DNA of 64,000 nucleotides from Parietaria judaica. Taxonomy: Eukaryota; Streptophyta; Magnoliopsida; Rosales; Urticaceae. Each line of letters opens with the position of its first letter. The stretch's first letter is position 1. A program made the translations under genes and the position numbers. The notes under the pieces are model-generated. The model saw nothing but the letters and a program-made list of their open reading frames with translations. It had not been told where the DNA came from and did not search any database. Below are positions 1-11,413 of this stretch, in pieces. The stretch spans positions 25,328,001 through 25,392,000 of the forward strand of contig OX940860.1 of the NCBI GenBank assembly GCA_954871525.1, written 5' to 3'.

Positions 1-1
1 C

Positions 2-496
2 AGGCATCCTTCAGTTTTAGAAGGTTATAGTGATGCTAGTTGGATATCTAATATAAAAGATTCTAAATCCACTAGCGGATACGTGTTTACTCTAGCGGGT
101 GCAGCTGTATCATGGAATTCGTCCAAGCAGACGGTAATAACCAGATCCACGATGGAATCTGAGTTTGTCGCCTTAGACAAATGTGGCGAAGAAGCCGAAT
201 GGCTAAGACAATTCTTGGAAGATATTCCAATGTGGCCAAAACCCGTGCCACCGATATGTATCCATTGCGACAGTCAGTCAGCAATTGGTAGAGCAAATAG
301 TCGTATGTATAATGGTAAGTCGAGACATATTCGCCGTCGACATAATACCATTAGGCAACTACTCTCAACTGGAGTTATCACAGTTGACTATGTAAAGTCA
401 AATGATAATATTGCGGATCCGCTAACCAAAGGGTTAAATCGAGAGTTAGTTGATAAGTCATCAAAAGGAATGGGACTGAAGCCCATTATAGAATGA
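2..496 (+). CDS. Ty1/copia polyprotein, RNase H end (5' part outside window)
   Basis: This is the C-terminal end of a copia Gag-Pol polyprotein; the reading frame is open from base 2 and the start lies outside the window. Visible RNase H landmarks are YSDASW near the left edge, STSGYVF, the SxxExEF-type motif (STMESEF), the DSQSAI catalytic block and the terminal [13 protein letters not shown], all usual for plant copia elements. The stop codon at 494-496 is followed by about 560 bp of untranslated sequence, a polypurine tract and the 3' LTR, which is the normal order for a plus-strand element. No frameshift is visible in this part. Whether the rest of the element is intact cannot be judged. 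Confidence 0.85.
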   Translation, partial: RHPSVLEGYSDASWISNIKDSKSTSGYVFTLAGAAVSWNSSKQTVITRSTMESEFVALDKCGEEAEWLRQFLEDIPMWPKPVPPICIHCDSQSAIGRANSRMYNGKSRHIRRRHNTIRQLLSTGVITVDYVKSNDNIADPLTKGLNRELVDKSSKGMGLKPIIE

Positions 497-1063
497 AGTT
501 TTAACAGTGGAAACCCAACCTAGTTGACTGGAGATCCCAAGATCTAGGTTCAAAGGGACAACCTAGCTGTATAAGACTTTAACGGATCACTGTGGGGGTT
601 ACACCCCTGGTCCATTCCTAAGATGAATAAACAGTGATGCTTATGATGTTAAGGTTAAGCTAAGAGCTTTTAATTATTTTACGCTTCGGAAAATAGAACC
701 AAGCAGAGCATAGAAAATGCTAAACGAGTAAGAAATCACCTATGTTAGAGTGAAGTGGGGTCGCTTCAAACAGAATTGCAGGGCACAATTCCGTAAACTC
801 TCGCAGAACCAGAAGGTGTTCATGACCATGAACGAACACAATAATGAGAACGAAATCTGGTTAAGGAAAATTCTGAGTGAAATGTGTTTTACTATACACG
901 ACGGTTGAACAGTTCAAAGACATCGAGTCTACTGATCACCAGTTTAGAAAACATATTTAACGAGGGAAGGTTCAAAGGTGATACCTACCTATCCTATGCA
1001 GAATTATCCTTTTAAGCTTTATTACCTAATGGAAACACGGTTAATTTCATTTATGTGGGGGAT
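497..1063 (+). other. copia 3' untranslated region and polypurine tract
   Basis: Non-coding stretch between the copia stop codon and the 3' LTR. It ends in a polypurine tract (GTGGGGGAT, about 1055-1063) directly before the TG that opens the LTR. No gene is seen. Confidence 0.6.
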
Positions 1064-1345
1064 TGTAGGAAATAAATCTCTGATAAATGAAATTAAATAA
1101 TGTTTAATAGCTATAAACATTATAACCAGTAAACCAACGATCAAAAACGTTTTACATTGATGGTAGAAAAACGTTTAGCATTAAACTCAGAATTTAAGAT
1201 CCGTTCTTAGGAGTTTAGCTTATATAGAGCCCCAACCCAAACCCTAAGAAGATAGAGGAAAATATAAACGAGTTTTCAGAGCAAAAGTGATTGTTGGTAC
1301 TGTTCAACGAAATTAAAATTTAAAAGTTTCCTCTAATTAAATCTA
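1064..1345 (+). repeat. copia 3' LTR (right end not fixed)
   Basis: The LTR starts with TGTAGG just after the polypurine tract. A TATA-like motif (CTTATATAGAG, about 1218) fits an LTR promoter. No clear CA terminus is visible and the 5' LTR is outside the window, so the right boundary is approximate and the LTR may be truncated near the T-rich run at 1345. Confidence 0.5.
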
Positions 1346-4300
1346 TTTTTTTTTTTTTGAAGATCTAACTATAATTTTATTTTTATTTTAGTTTTACTGT
1401 ATAGTTTTGAGTAAAAAAATAAATATTTTTATTGTAAATTTTTAAAAAAAATATTGTGAAAAATATATTTAAGATAATTTACTAAATATAATATATTTGA
1501 ATAGTACAAATTTTTATACTAATCAAATATTCAGAATTTAGTTAATGCCATTAAATAATATTTTATACGATTTTAATTATTATATTAAATTAAAATTATA
1601 TAAAGATAAAATTATGTAATTTGTAATTATAAAAATAGACAAAATTTATAATAAATTGTGTTACAACTTTACTAAATTAAAATCTTAATAATTTAAACAT
1701 TATTTATTGCCCTTAGATGAGGAAAACATAAAAGTCTCAAATTTTGTGTTTTGTTAAAAATTGACAACATGGATGAAGAGGGGGAGAACAATATAATGGC
1801 ACGACACGAGTGCGATATAGCCATTTTATCAAGTGTTTGTCCTAATTAAATTATGAGATACTAGGCATGGTCGGACCTCAAAATTATTTAAGTCTGGGAG
1901 GGGCATACTAAACTAAACTATATCATATTGCAATTACGTGGTGACAATGGAAATTGCTTATAAATAATCTTTTCTAATTATGTAGTGATAATTCAACTAA
2001 AAATTACAAAAATCAAATTCAAATAACTACCAAAATTCAAGCGCTTTCAAGTTTCAACGGTCCAAATTCAAAACTCAAAATTAGTTCGAAAACCCTAATT
2101 TTTAGCTCCAAATAATATTCCTTCATATAGTATGACTCAAGGTCAAGCATTATGATACGTATTCGGAGACGTTACAAATAAATTAACCATTTGGTTTGTA
2201 TTGTTAGATATAATCTAGAAAAGAAATACAAACTCAAAAACGAAGGAGAAAGATACGTCTCTAATACGAATCCGTGAAGCTCCGATCTGCGACGACAATG
2301 GCGTCAATCTCGGAGATCCGAAGGCTAAGAATCTGCAAAAGAAGAGTTAGATTAACGGAGCCTAGGCGCGTTCGACGCTTCCCTTGAAGCAGATTCGGTC
2401 CCTCCCGGTGTTGGAGAACAAATGGACCGTCTTCTTCCCAGGATACAGAGGCCAAATCGCCGGAGTCAATACACCTTAAAACCGGCGATGAGAATGATTG
2501 TAGCCCAAAATTTTAAATTAATTCAACAAAAAGAATCTCTAACCACATTTTTATTCTTACGACAAGCTTTATTTGCAAATCTGAGTTGAAATTTATAGTA
2601 CGAAGATAAATATATAGACTAAATGTTTGGTATTAATTTGTATTGTTTACTGTTTAGTATCATTAAGATTTAAGTTGTGCATAATGGTTTAGCTTAGTCC
2701 TAAATTTGATGGGCTCTGTAACATCATAATCGTTCAGAGGAAATCAAATTCGTCGGATTTTTAGGAATTTAAGAGTGATTTAAATGTCTTGTTTATCTCA
2801 AATATTTTTCATACGCGATGAATTTTAAATTTCCGAATCTTCAATTCCGTATTCCAACAATCATATTTTTACCATGCATTTTAATATCCTATCCGATTTT
2901 AAAAATTGTCAGTATGTTATTTTTGTTGGAACATGGATACCTCATTTTAATAATCATATATTTCATGCTTATTGTGTTGGTTTATTTATGGAAAATTATT
3001 GTTATACTTGTTGTCATATTGTAATATATCCAGTCAGTTAATCAAGCCGCACAAATCAATGGTGCACAATCTCAATCAAGGACTGATTAAGTCAACCTCT
3101 CCATGCATTGTTCTATAAGGGACACAAATTTAATAAAAGGAAGCTGATTGGAAGTGATTTCTTTTCATGGAAGAGAATTATGGAGCTGAATATTGTCATC
3201 AAGACGAGAATATTTGCATTGCCATCAACTCCTATATGTCCCCGCTATTGAGGTCCAAAATCGATAGCACTTACAGAGAAATTCTGCGAAAACTTCCGGC
3301 TAGTTGGTGCACGGGAATCTTGCAATCATCAAGAGTTCAAGTGATTGATGTCAAAGTTGTTGGTGTGACAAACAAGGGAGAATTTTCTTTTATACTTTGG
3401 GTTCATATGTATTATTGTTTGTAATCATCTCGTGTAAGTCTTTATTGATAAATCTGAGTGATTGCCTCGCAAAATTAAGTTATTCACAAGGGATAGTCCG
3501 AACAAAAAGTCTCAATTTCTTTATTTTTTCGCCGACACTTTACTTTTTTATCGTTAAACGCATCTCACATAATGATCTTGTTAAAGCGCAAAAATATGTG
3601 TTAACAATTTTCTGTCCCTCTTTCGAACAATTTTTTACTATGTTCCTGCATGAAATAGAGAAAAACAAATTATAGCTCCACTAATTTATTTATACATATA
3701 TATATGTATATATTAATTTGGAATTTTCGAAAATGTACAATAGTAGACTCGAGAATCCTACAACTTTCAACATCATTCAAGATGTTACAAGAATATTCGA
3801 GAGAGTATAATAAGTTTATAATTAATTTCAACAATTAGATTCCATACAAATTCATTAATAGATATATTATGTTTAGACCCTATATATCTTTGTGCTGTTG
3901 CTTTATCTTGCGATGGAACATGCTCTTTCTTTCATTTTTTTTGGGGTTTTTTTTTTTTTTTTTTGAAGATGCCAAGTAAACTTTAAGAAAATTGTCTCTA
4001 GCGATCATCTTGTAGAGAAAGGCCACGTATCAACAGAAATTATTTATTAGAATATGTTACAAGACCCTAGCCACTTAAAATAATTTTTTATCTTGAAAGA
4101 AAAAAATTTACGTATTTTTTTTATATATAAGTACACTAGCTAAGGAAAAATCATATGTAACAATAATTATTATTTCGGTAATTTAATTAATTTATACTTT
4201 ATCTACATGCATTATGCAATCATGATTTAGGAATTTTTGCTCCATTTAGCCTTTGACATGTTAAAAATGTGTTATAAACTAACGAATTAGTGAATAAAAA

Positions 4301-5134
4301 ATAAAATTAAAGACCAAATGAACACAAACACGTTTTAAAAGTGTGATTATTAATTCTAGAAAGTAAAGGTCAATGCAAAATCAAAAGTATAAAGTGATTG
4401 TGTTTGGGTAATTTGCATTAGAATATAAGCGTTTATTTCTTCCTTTTTATTAATTTTTTCGTATCTTTCTTTCATCATTTCTCCACATTTTTACACTATA
4501 AAAATAAATATTTTACCCCGATATATATTCTCCGGTATAATAGTACTGCTTTTGCTGGTTGAAGTAGACAGTTTATTGACGACGTTGCATGCATAGAAAA
4601 TGAATAGTGCACCCTAGAAGAAATCTATTTGGATCATTAACTTTCTCAAACTTTTTCTACAAAATTTTTAATTTATCTTGAACACTTTAAGCGGCACAAA
4701 CCAATGAAGCACAACGTTTAACTTTTTCCGGCGCATTTAGTTACTCGCGATGAATAAAAGCTGATGACTTTTCACGTGATTTTTGGCAGCACTTGTCGCC
4801 CAAAAGCACCGGTAATTTGTATCTTTACCGGTACTGTAAGAATGCCCTGCTAGTTATAAAATGCATGTAGTATATATATTTAATAGATGGCTCATTTATT
4901 CATACTACATAAGAACTCAACCATATTACAATACATGATAGAAGTAACACCAAATTATTCATAGGAGATACATAAGAAGTCAACCACGAAGGCTGATCCA
5001 TATGTACATGAGTACTAGTACTTAGAAGATAAAGCACGTCACACAGGATATATATATATATAGAAGTAAGTACACCTTACTTCCGTTTCCATTTATTCAT
5101 TTTTACCAGAGTCACCATTCTTTTCTAGCTGCAT
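1346..5134. other. AT-rich intergenic region
   Basis: No convincing gene. There is a GC-richer patch at about 2255-2470 with short open frames on both strands and no recognisable domain, homopolymer runs near 3940-3965, and a short open frame at 3167-3424 listed separately. The last 300 bp (about 4880-5134) resemble the 3' flanks of the UDA-like genes further right: the phrases GGCTCATTTATT and ACACCTTACTTCC followed by CCATTTATTC and CAGAGTC recur there. This part is therefore the 3' untranslated region of the hevein-like gene. Confidence 0.5.
3167..3424 (+). CDS. short open frame, unrecognised
   Basis: An 85-codon ATG frame in AT-rich DNA with more balanced amino-acid use than its surroundings. 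The C-terminal third (VQVIDVKVVGVTNKGEFSF) vaguely recalls the start of the N-terminal domain of replication protein A large subunits (a QVxDxK pattern followed by a strand ending in F). No further RPA motif follows, and no promoter or splice site supports the frame. It may be a decayed exon or chance. Confidence 0.15.
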   Translation: MEENYGAEYCHQDENICIAINSYMSPLLRSKIDSTYREILRKLPASWCTGILQSSRVQVIDVKVVGVTNKGEFSFILWVHMYYCL

Positions 5135-5443
5135 TTAGACAGTCATTTTGAGTCCGGGAAAGTCCAGGGTTTCGTGGGGTGAAGCCGTTTTCTCCATGGT
5201 ATGGTTCGGTCGGAGTCCATCAGCGAGAGGGGACGTCCACGGCCAGCAGCTGTAAAGACAGAGTCGGGGGTCACAGTATTGGTAACCCTCGCCACACCAC
5301 CCTTCCTGGCTGCAGCACCTATTTCCGGCGCACGATGGGCTTCCGAGATGAGGGCCGCAGCGGTGGTCGGGCCGTTCCGCCGACACAATTGCCACGAAGA
5401 GAGCGGCGGAGATTAAGAGCAGAGGAGCTGCGCTTTGCTTCAT
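5135..5443 (-). CDS. hevein-like single-domain chitin-binding peptide precursor
   Basis: A 102-residue secreted precursor. Residues 1-22 form a signal peptide (hydrophobic LLLISAALFVAIV, then SA before ER). Residues 28-67 are one hevein-type domain with eight cysteines in the standard order (C, C, CC, C, C, C, C), expected to form four disulfides and bind chitin oligomers in the apoplast or vacuole. The sugar-binding patch reads SQEGW, so the first aromatic position carries Glu, which should weaken binding. About 34 residues follow as a C-terminal tail with one NHT glycosylation sequon. There is no second domain, no chitinase part and no intron. The start is the only ATG before the signal peptide, with a TATA box about 75 bp upstream. 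The 3' flank resembles that of the two-domain genes at 15-20 kb and 48-50 kb, so it belongs to the same cluster and may be a shortened family member. Confidence 0.85.
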   Translation of the reverse strand: MKQSAAPLLLISAALFVAIVSAERPDHRCGPHLGSPSCAGNRCCSQEGWCGEGYQYCDPRLCLYSCWPWTSPLADGLRPNHTMEKTASPHETLDFPGLKMTV

Positions 5444-5516
5444 TTTCTTTTCTCTTTCCGCTTCAAGAGATGTTTGAAATTGAGAGTGGTGTGGATTATG
5501 GGAGGGATTGCATGGC

Positions 5517-5526
5517 TTTATTTATA
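5517..5526 (-). promoter_or_regulatory. TATA box of hevein-like gene
   Basis: TATAAATAAA on the minus strand, about 75 bp upstream of the ATG at 5443. The other genes of the family have TATA boxes at a similar place. Confidence 0.6.
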
Positions 5527-5599
5527 GTGGCGCTATGTTTGTTCAGTAGTGCATGCTATGGCCCATATATGTGTCGTTTTATATGTAAAGAAACAATAT

Positions 5600-6292
5600 T
5601 CAGCAATATATATCTACAATAAATAAGAACCACGATATATTTATCAATTTATCAAACCCGTCCTCAAATATTTATCAATTTATTCTTAATTTGTTTATGA
5701 GGGAAAAATTATCAATAAAGAACACGAGAACACCATAAATAATACAACTAAATCATCTCATGAATTAAAATCGTCTATTCGCACTTGTTGACTTCTGGAT
5801 AACTTAAGCCATTATATTTTCAGTTTTCTCTTTAAAACCATGCCGTTTTGATTGGTCAAAATTTGAATATTTTTACCAAAATTGTTCCTTTGAATATGTA
5901 ATTATTTTCTGTCTGTAGTTAATAAACACATTGTGACAATTTATACCCCTTAGAATAGGCAGAGCCGTAGACGGCTAGAGGCACTCAATCAACTGAAATT
6001 TTATATTGTCAATATTGCTTATATTGTTCCTGTAATTGGATACGAATTGGTTCTTGATGGATTATATAACTTAATATTATATATATGCAATTATCTATTG
6101 AGAGAGAAAAGAGCCGTATGCATAGATGAAATTCATAAGGCTAGTAGTCACACACTGATTCATGATGGAATAAGTTCAACTTCTAGATTGTTTGCTCTCG
6201 TTGGAAATCTAGTTGGACACATGATTGTGAGAAAGCAAGTGAATTAATTAAGTAAATGACGCAAAGATGTTTGTAAGGAAGTTCACCCTTAA
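5600..6292. other. intergenic, no gene seen
   Basis: AT-rich sequence upstream of the hevein-like gene. A 66-codon open frame at 6047-6247 has no recognisable domain and is probably chance. Confidence 0.4.
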
Positions 6293-6940
6293 AGCTTCTC
6301 AACCCGAACCTTATTTCTTCATAATGGTGTTTGGTGGAGCTCTACCCGAACTGCATATCTGACTCCATTATGGAGTGAGATGTGTTTTATGAATAGTGTT
6401 TCCTCAGATTTAGCGTTACACTATTCATCCCTCTATTTATTTTCTTTATTCTTCTTTTAATCCTTTAAGAGTTCTTTATTTATACAATTGATTATATTTT
6501 AAAAAATTATTTAATATTTGATCTAACAAATATTTATATAAATTAGTTTAAATGTTTATTTTATTTAAATTCATTATTTTCAATAATTTAAAATGCTAAA
6601 GCATTTAAATCCATTGCTGTTAAGTGTAATTTCTAATGAAATAAAAAAATCAAGTAATGAAAAAACAGAAAGACGAAAAAAAAAACGTTAATATGCGTAC
6701 TCGTATTCTAAATTAATTTATAGAATATTTGTTTATTATTACAATTATGAATGAGTGGTATAATTCTAAAGTTGTAAATAAATATAAGGGTATGAAGATA
6801 AATAAGAGAGGAATTAATATAAAAAGAATATTTCATTTGGTGTTAAAAATAGAATTTAGGTGGAGATGAAGTAGTGTTTGATGTGACATTTACTGTAAAT
6901 TAGAATAGACAATGGGGAATTCGGGTGGAGATGGTCTTAT
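6293..6940. mobile_element. MITE-like element with imperfect terminal inverted repeats
   Basis: The left end contains TCTCAACCCGAA and the right end, reverse-complemented, contains TCTCCACCCGAA, giving an imperfect inverted repeat of about 20 bp. The left end reads on through a segment with paired TCCATTATGGAG and CACTATTCATCCCTCT. The right end has the matching GGTGGAGATG phrases. This layout recalls the common plant MITEs that begin with a form of GAGCATCTCCAACCC. There is no transposase. The target duplication is not clear. Confidence 0.45.
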
Positions 6941-8639
6941 TATATATATATATATTATATAGGGAATCATATAGAATTGTATAAAGATCACAGATGGTAA
7001 CACCGAGACAGGTAGAGACATTTACTATTATCTCAATATATATGACGTGATTTGTCATATATTTTAATTTTTTATGTGGCTATTTTTGAATTCGATGACG
7101 ATATGATCCCTATGGATTTCAATTCAAATACTGCCGTTTTTAGTAGGTAAGCGAAGCGACTTACATTGCTAGAGCAAGATGCATGTGTGGTTTTCTTTAA
7201 TTTATATTTCTTTTTTGATAGACAGTTACATATATACCACACATGTCACATTGTAAAGATAAGGCAAAACAATTAATTGCCATTAAGGAGCTAACCAGAG
7301 TGACACTTGTGCGACTTAGTAGACTAGATGAATATTGTGATCAATGTTTATTCATTTAGTATTTATTTTTTTAAAATTATTAGCCATGAAGATAAAGAAT
7401 TGAACTATCTGCTAGTGAAATTGTTTCAAGAGTGCCATATCAATGGCGAGTCCACTTGATGTCTTGCTTCTATTGATCTGTGCATTTCATCATTTTCTTA
7501 AGAGTTAACGGCCGCGAAAGTATTAAATACTTTATTCTTTTACTTTCTTTTTTTTGGAAAAAAGTTTTCAATAAAATAAGTTTTTAATTAACTTTAATTC
7601 ATGTTATAATTTTTATATTGTTGCCATAACTTATAAGAAAATGATCAAACTATTATTTTGAAGTTAAGAGGTAGATTTATAACTTTTCAATTTTATATTT
7701 TAGTAATAATTATTTTTACCATATGAAATATAAACAATGTAATATGAATATTAGTGTAATGGAAAAGTTTGTCCGGTTACAACAAGCTCGATTGTGTCGG
7801 TTCTCACCTCTAGAGTATCTGCGAAAGCTCGCCATCAGCTGGGAATTCACCGACGTCACAATTCAAAAATATAATCGCAAAATTAGCAATTGGATTTCAC
7901 CGAAATGACAAATCAAATAAATAATTCTTTTAGCATGATTCGCTCATAAAATACAATAGAAGAATATTGCCTCAAATATTGATTGTTGGTTTACACACGT
8001 ACTTCTTTAACACGTATATTCAAGACATAAATTCTAGATTTAGGGCATCAAATGAAAAAGAACACAAATTTGTGGGAAATTCGCAAAGGATTTAATTGCA
8101 TTGATGTCTCAGCAACAATCACGGAAAATAACGCCTTGACATATGGAAAAATGTTATTAACGACAACAGTATTCAAGTTATTTGAAAATGTAGCAGCAAA
8201 GAGTTAATTTAAAAAACAAAAGTACCCAAGTTTATTTTTTTGGTGGATCAGTAGAGTTTATCCATTTTTTCATAATTTTTTTTTACTATTTCCGTCAATA
8301 ATGGCGTCAACAACGCAAATAGTGATGTTATTCAGGTAATGAACTGAGAATTTGAAAGAGAAAGCGAGAAGAAAAATAAGAATTTGCGTTGTTGATGTTC
8401 CAAGAATTTGTATACACATAAAGATTTATTTTGATGTTATCGTTTTAGTTTTTTTGTTTTATTTATTTTTGAGGTTATCACTGACGGAATGTAGTAAAAA
8501 AAAACTAACGAAAAAGTGGATAAGGTATATTGACCCGGCAATAACGATAAATTTGGATATATTTGCCACAAATTTTTTAAGTACGAAAAACAGTAACCGG
8601 AGCTAAGCTAGTTGATACGAGACAAGGTTAATTTGCGCA
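6941..8639. other. AT-rich intergenic region, no gene seen
   Basis: Only short, low-complexity open frames (7723-7908 and 8352-8606) without domain or splice context. A (TA)n run lies at about 6941-6957. Confidence 0.4.
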
Positions 8640-9021
8640 CAGAGACTAGAACCCGGCTTCAAAAAATTGTTGATTACTTGTTTCGAGCATCAACTCGAGC
8701 TCCATTCAATTTCTCTATTTTTCTAATACTCCGTCGTACTAACGTACAAGTCTATACGTGATGTTTATATAGTATATCCAAAGACCCTCATAAAAAAATG
8801 ACATAGTTTAACCCTGAAACGCATAAGAATTTACAAAAGGTAGGTAATGAATATAAAACGACAAAAATATTACGACTATCCAATTGTCTAGAGAAAATTC
8901 GTCGAGTAAAGTGCAAATAAAATGTGAGACCCTCTTCAAAATGATAAATGTTGATAATGTGATCCGTATGAGTACCTCACAACAAAATATCGCCATTAAT
9001 TTTAGTAGGTGACTTGTTTTT
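8640..9021. repeat. cluster spacer block, copy 1 (left half)
   Basis: First half of a spacer unit that recurs at 16.8-17.6, 41.9-43.6 and 45.9-46.6 kb. Shared phrases include TATCCAAAGACCCT, AAAATGACATA, AGTTTAACCCT, AAATGTGAGACCCTCTT and GCCATTAATTTTAGTAGG. Homology stops at about 9021, where an insertion begins, and resumes at about 10346. Confidence 0.65.
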
Positions 9022-10345
9022 GTGAATTTTCTACGCAAGTATACGTATCGAAAACAAGTAATATAATGATAAGAAAAGTCGATCCACAGAGAATTGTTAC
9101 CATTAATTTTGCTAATTACTAGTTTTATGTCACCTTAATTTTATCTAAACAAATAAAATTGAAATATGATCAAGTAAATAACTAATGGAAAATAAAAACT
9201 AAAATTGAAAGCTTTGGACAAATAGAGAAATATAGGATCACAATCATTCCTCACACTTCACTTGATACTTCATACCATTCCTTTGATCGTTAAATTGCTA
9301 CAAGTTGTTAACCAAGACCCCTAATGCATCGAAAAGAACTCTTCCGATATTCAATTCGAGTTATCTTTCCTAACTAACTCACTATATTCCTATGTGAATT
9401 AAATTACGAACGATTCATTAAGCATGTGTTCTTAACGGGTTACACATGTTACATAGGTATATTCCTATCCTACATAAACTCAAGACTTCCATCATAGATC
9501 ATATGTTATTCTATCTACGTCTAAACACAAATTTCCTTTTCCCAAAAATCCTAAGGTTTACCAAATCAATTTAATTGGTGATCAAGCAATCAAAAGCAAT
9601 AAGCAAAGGATAGAATAAACAAACTTAAGCAATTGTCATTAATCAAAGAAACGATCATCCAAATCAAGCTACATGTGAGTTCCGATTGCAATCCTATGAA
9701 CGGTTTAGCTCATGATGAATCTAGAGCATAAACAAATCACAAAGAGAAACATTATGGAGAAATAAATTCATCAAAAGAAGATGATACTAATGGAGAGAAT
9801 CTCTGAAGCTCTTCGTCTCCACCGTTCTTCTTCGCAAAACCCGATCTCCAATGGTGTTCTTCGCGTTTCCTAGCCTCTTGTGATGTTTTTCTCTCCCAAA
9901 ATTCGTCCCTTAATTTCTCTTTATGATTCCCTTATATAGCCTCCTCATTAGGTTAAGATTAGGCTAAAAAAACCTAATTCGCGAAACAGTGGTGCTGGGG
10001 CACCGGAAATGCTGTGCTGGGGCACCGCGTGAATTCTGAACTTCTTGCTGGGGCACCGAATATCTGTGCCGCGGCACCAAGCTGTTGCCTGGTATTCTCA
10101 ATTTCGGATTTTCGGGCATGTAAAACTTCGTCCAAATGGCTCCATTCATCTCGATCTTCAATCAAATCACAATCCACTCATGTAACTCCCAAAACAAACA
10201 AAAACACTAAAAGAAACACATTAAATGGCTCTTGGATAAACAAAACGCTAAGTGAAAGTGCTCGATTTATCGATATAAAACTGACTAATCACTTGTATAT
10301 CTATATGGATATAAACTCCAACTGATTGAAGACATATTAAAAACA
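9022..10345 (-). mobile_element. insertion in spacer copy 1, probable solo LTR
   Basis: This 1.3-kb block breaks a spacer that is continuous in the other copies. On the minus strand it has a promoter-like TATATAAGGG (about 9930-9940) followed by a GC-richer leader, as in a plant LTR. Four imperfect copies of a GCTGGGGCACCG motif lie upstream of that promoter (9990-10078). No protease, RT or integrase is present. Ends and target duplication could not be fixed, so the call rests on homology to the unoccupied spacers. Confidence 0.45.
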
Positions 10346-10860
10346 TTATACATGCAAATGTATAAACAGAAAAATGAAAATGACTCTTACGCCAAGTTGA
10401 AGATAAATATTACATGACAAAAAAAAATCATTTTTTAAATATAATTTTCTAAAGCTGCTTTGTGAAACATATATTAGATGTCATACAAATCGTGATCTTT
10501 CTAGTGGGGTAAAGTATTTGCATAAGAGTCTCCACAAATATAGATTGATTTCTCGAACTCTTTTAATAAATTTCTTGGGTTGACTCACGTCCTTCATTTA
10601 GAATTGATAATAATAATTTTCCTTACTCTTTTTGTAATATTTAAATGATAAAAAAATACAACGTGACGTGCATATAGAAAGCTATGGGTTAAGGACAAAT
10701 AATTATAATGTGAGGCCTTCGCAAAAGGACCGAGAATTATTGTTGATAATACATGGCTATAAATTCCAGGTAGTGTTTGAGAAATAACTATAGAGGAGCC
10801 CAAATGACAACAATAGAGAGTGAATGCTCAAGCCAAGTTGACCAAAAAGCAGATTACTTA
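10346..10860. repeat. cluster spacer block, copy 1 (right half)
   Basis: Continues the spacer unit: ACATGCAAATGTAT, AAAATGAAAATGACTCTTACGCCAAGTTGAAG, then GTCATACAAAT, AGTCTCCACAAATATAGATT and GACAAATAATTATAATGTGAGGCC. Equivalent phrases are at 17.5, 42.4-42.6, 43.5 and 46.1-46.3 kb. Confidence 0.6.
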
Positions 10861-11301
10861 TTTAACAACTCAAACAAAGTATCTCGTTCATAAATTAATT
10901 GCTACATACTATAAACGTAGTGCAGGCCGCTGCACAGAAACTGTTATTTATTTATTTATTTATTTATTATATATACACATTAAAGTTTGAATTTAATATG
11001 ATATATTTATTTTTGTGATCTTGTAAAATTGAATAAAGTATTTTACACAATTTCTTAAATTACGTGTCAAGAATATGAAATACTTATTTCATAATAAAAG
11101 TGGCTCATTTATTTTAAATTCACTCACATAAAACACAACACCAATAAGGTCAATACAAGGTTCACACTATATGCTTAGGTTTGAAAATAGAAGTACATGC
11201 CATAATAGGAAGCAAATTAGCTCTAACATCACATATAGGAAAAAGCTAACACCTTACTTCCATTTCCTTTTATTCTATTTAACTAGAGTCGTCACGTTAA
11301 G
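10861..11301 (-). other. 3' flank of the UDA-like pseudogene, cut by the copia insertion
   Basis: The stretch 11095-11296 matches the 3' flanks of the UDA-like genes (AATAAAAGTGGCTC, ACACAACA, AATAAGGTCRATACAAGGTT, AAGCAAATTAGCTCTAACATCACA). Its continuation, including the pseudogene stop codon, is found only after the copia element at 15318. Bases 11297-11301 (TTAAG) are the left target duplication of that element. Confidence 0.7.
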
Positions 11302-11407
11302 TGTGAGCTTAAGCTTGACTTAGTCTGGGTGACGACTAGAACCCAGGACGGGCAGAAACACTTGCGAGGAGTCAGCCCGGGTACCGACCAGAACAGAAGA
11401 CGGACAG
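11302..11407 (+). repeat. truncated copia 5' LTR
   Basis: Identical to the start of the 3' LTR (14759 onward) except for two C/T changes. Homology ends abruptly after GGACAG, at the deletion junction with pol. Confidence 0.85.
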
Positions 11408-11413
11408 CCGGCA

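Noticed and set aside
5179..5622. 147-codon plus-strand frame over the hevein-like gene
   Set aside because: Antisense to a gene with signal peptide and eight-cysteine domain; no domain of its own.
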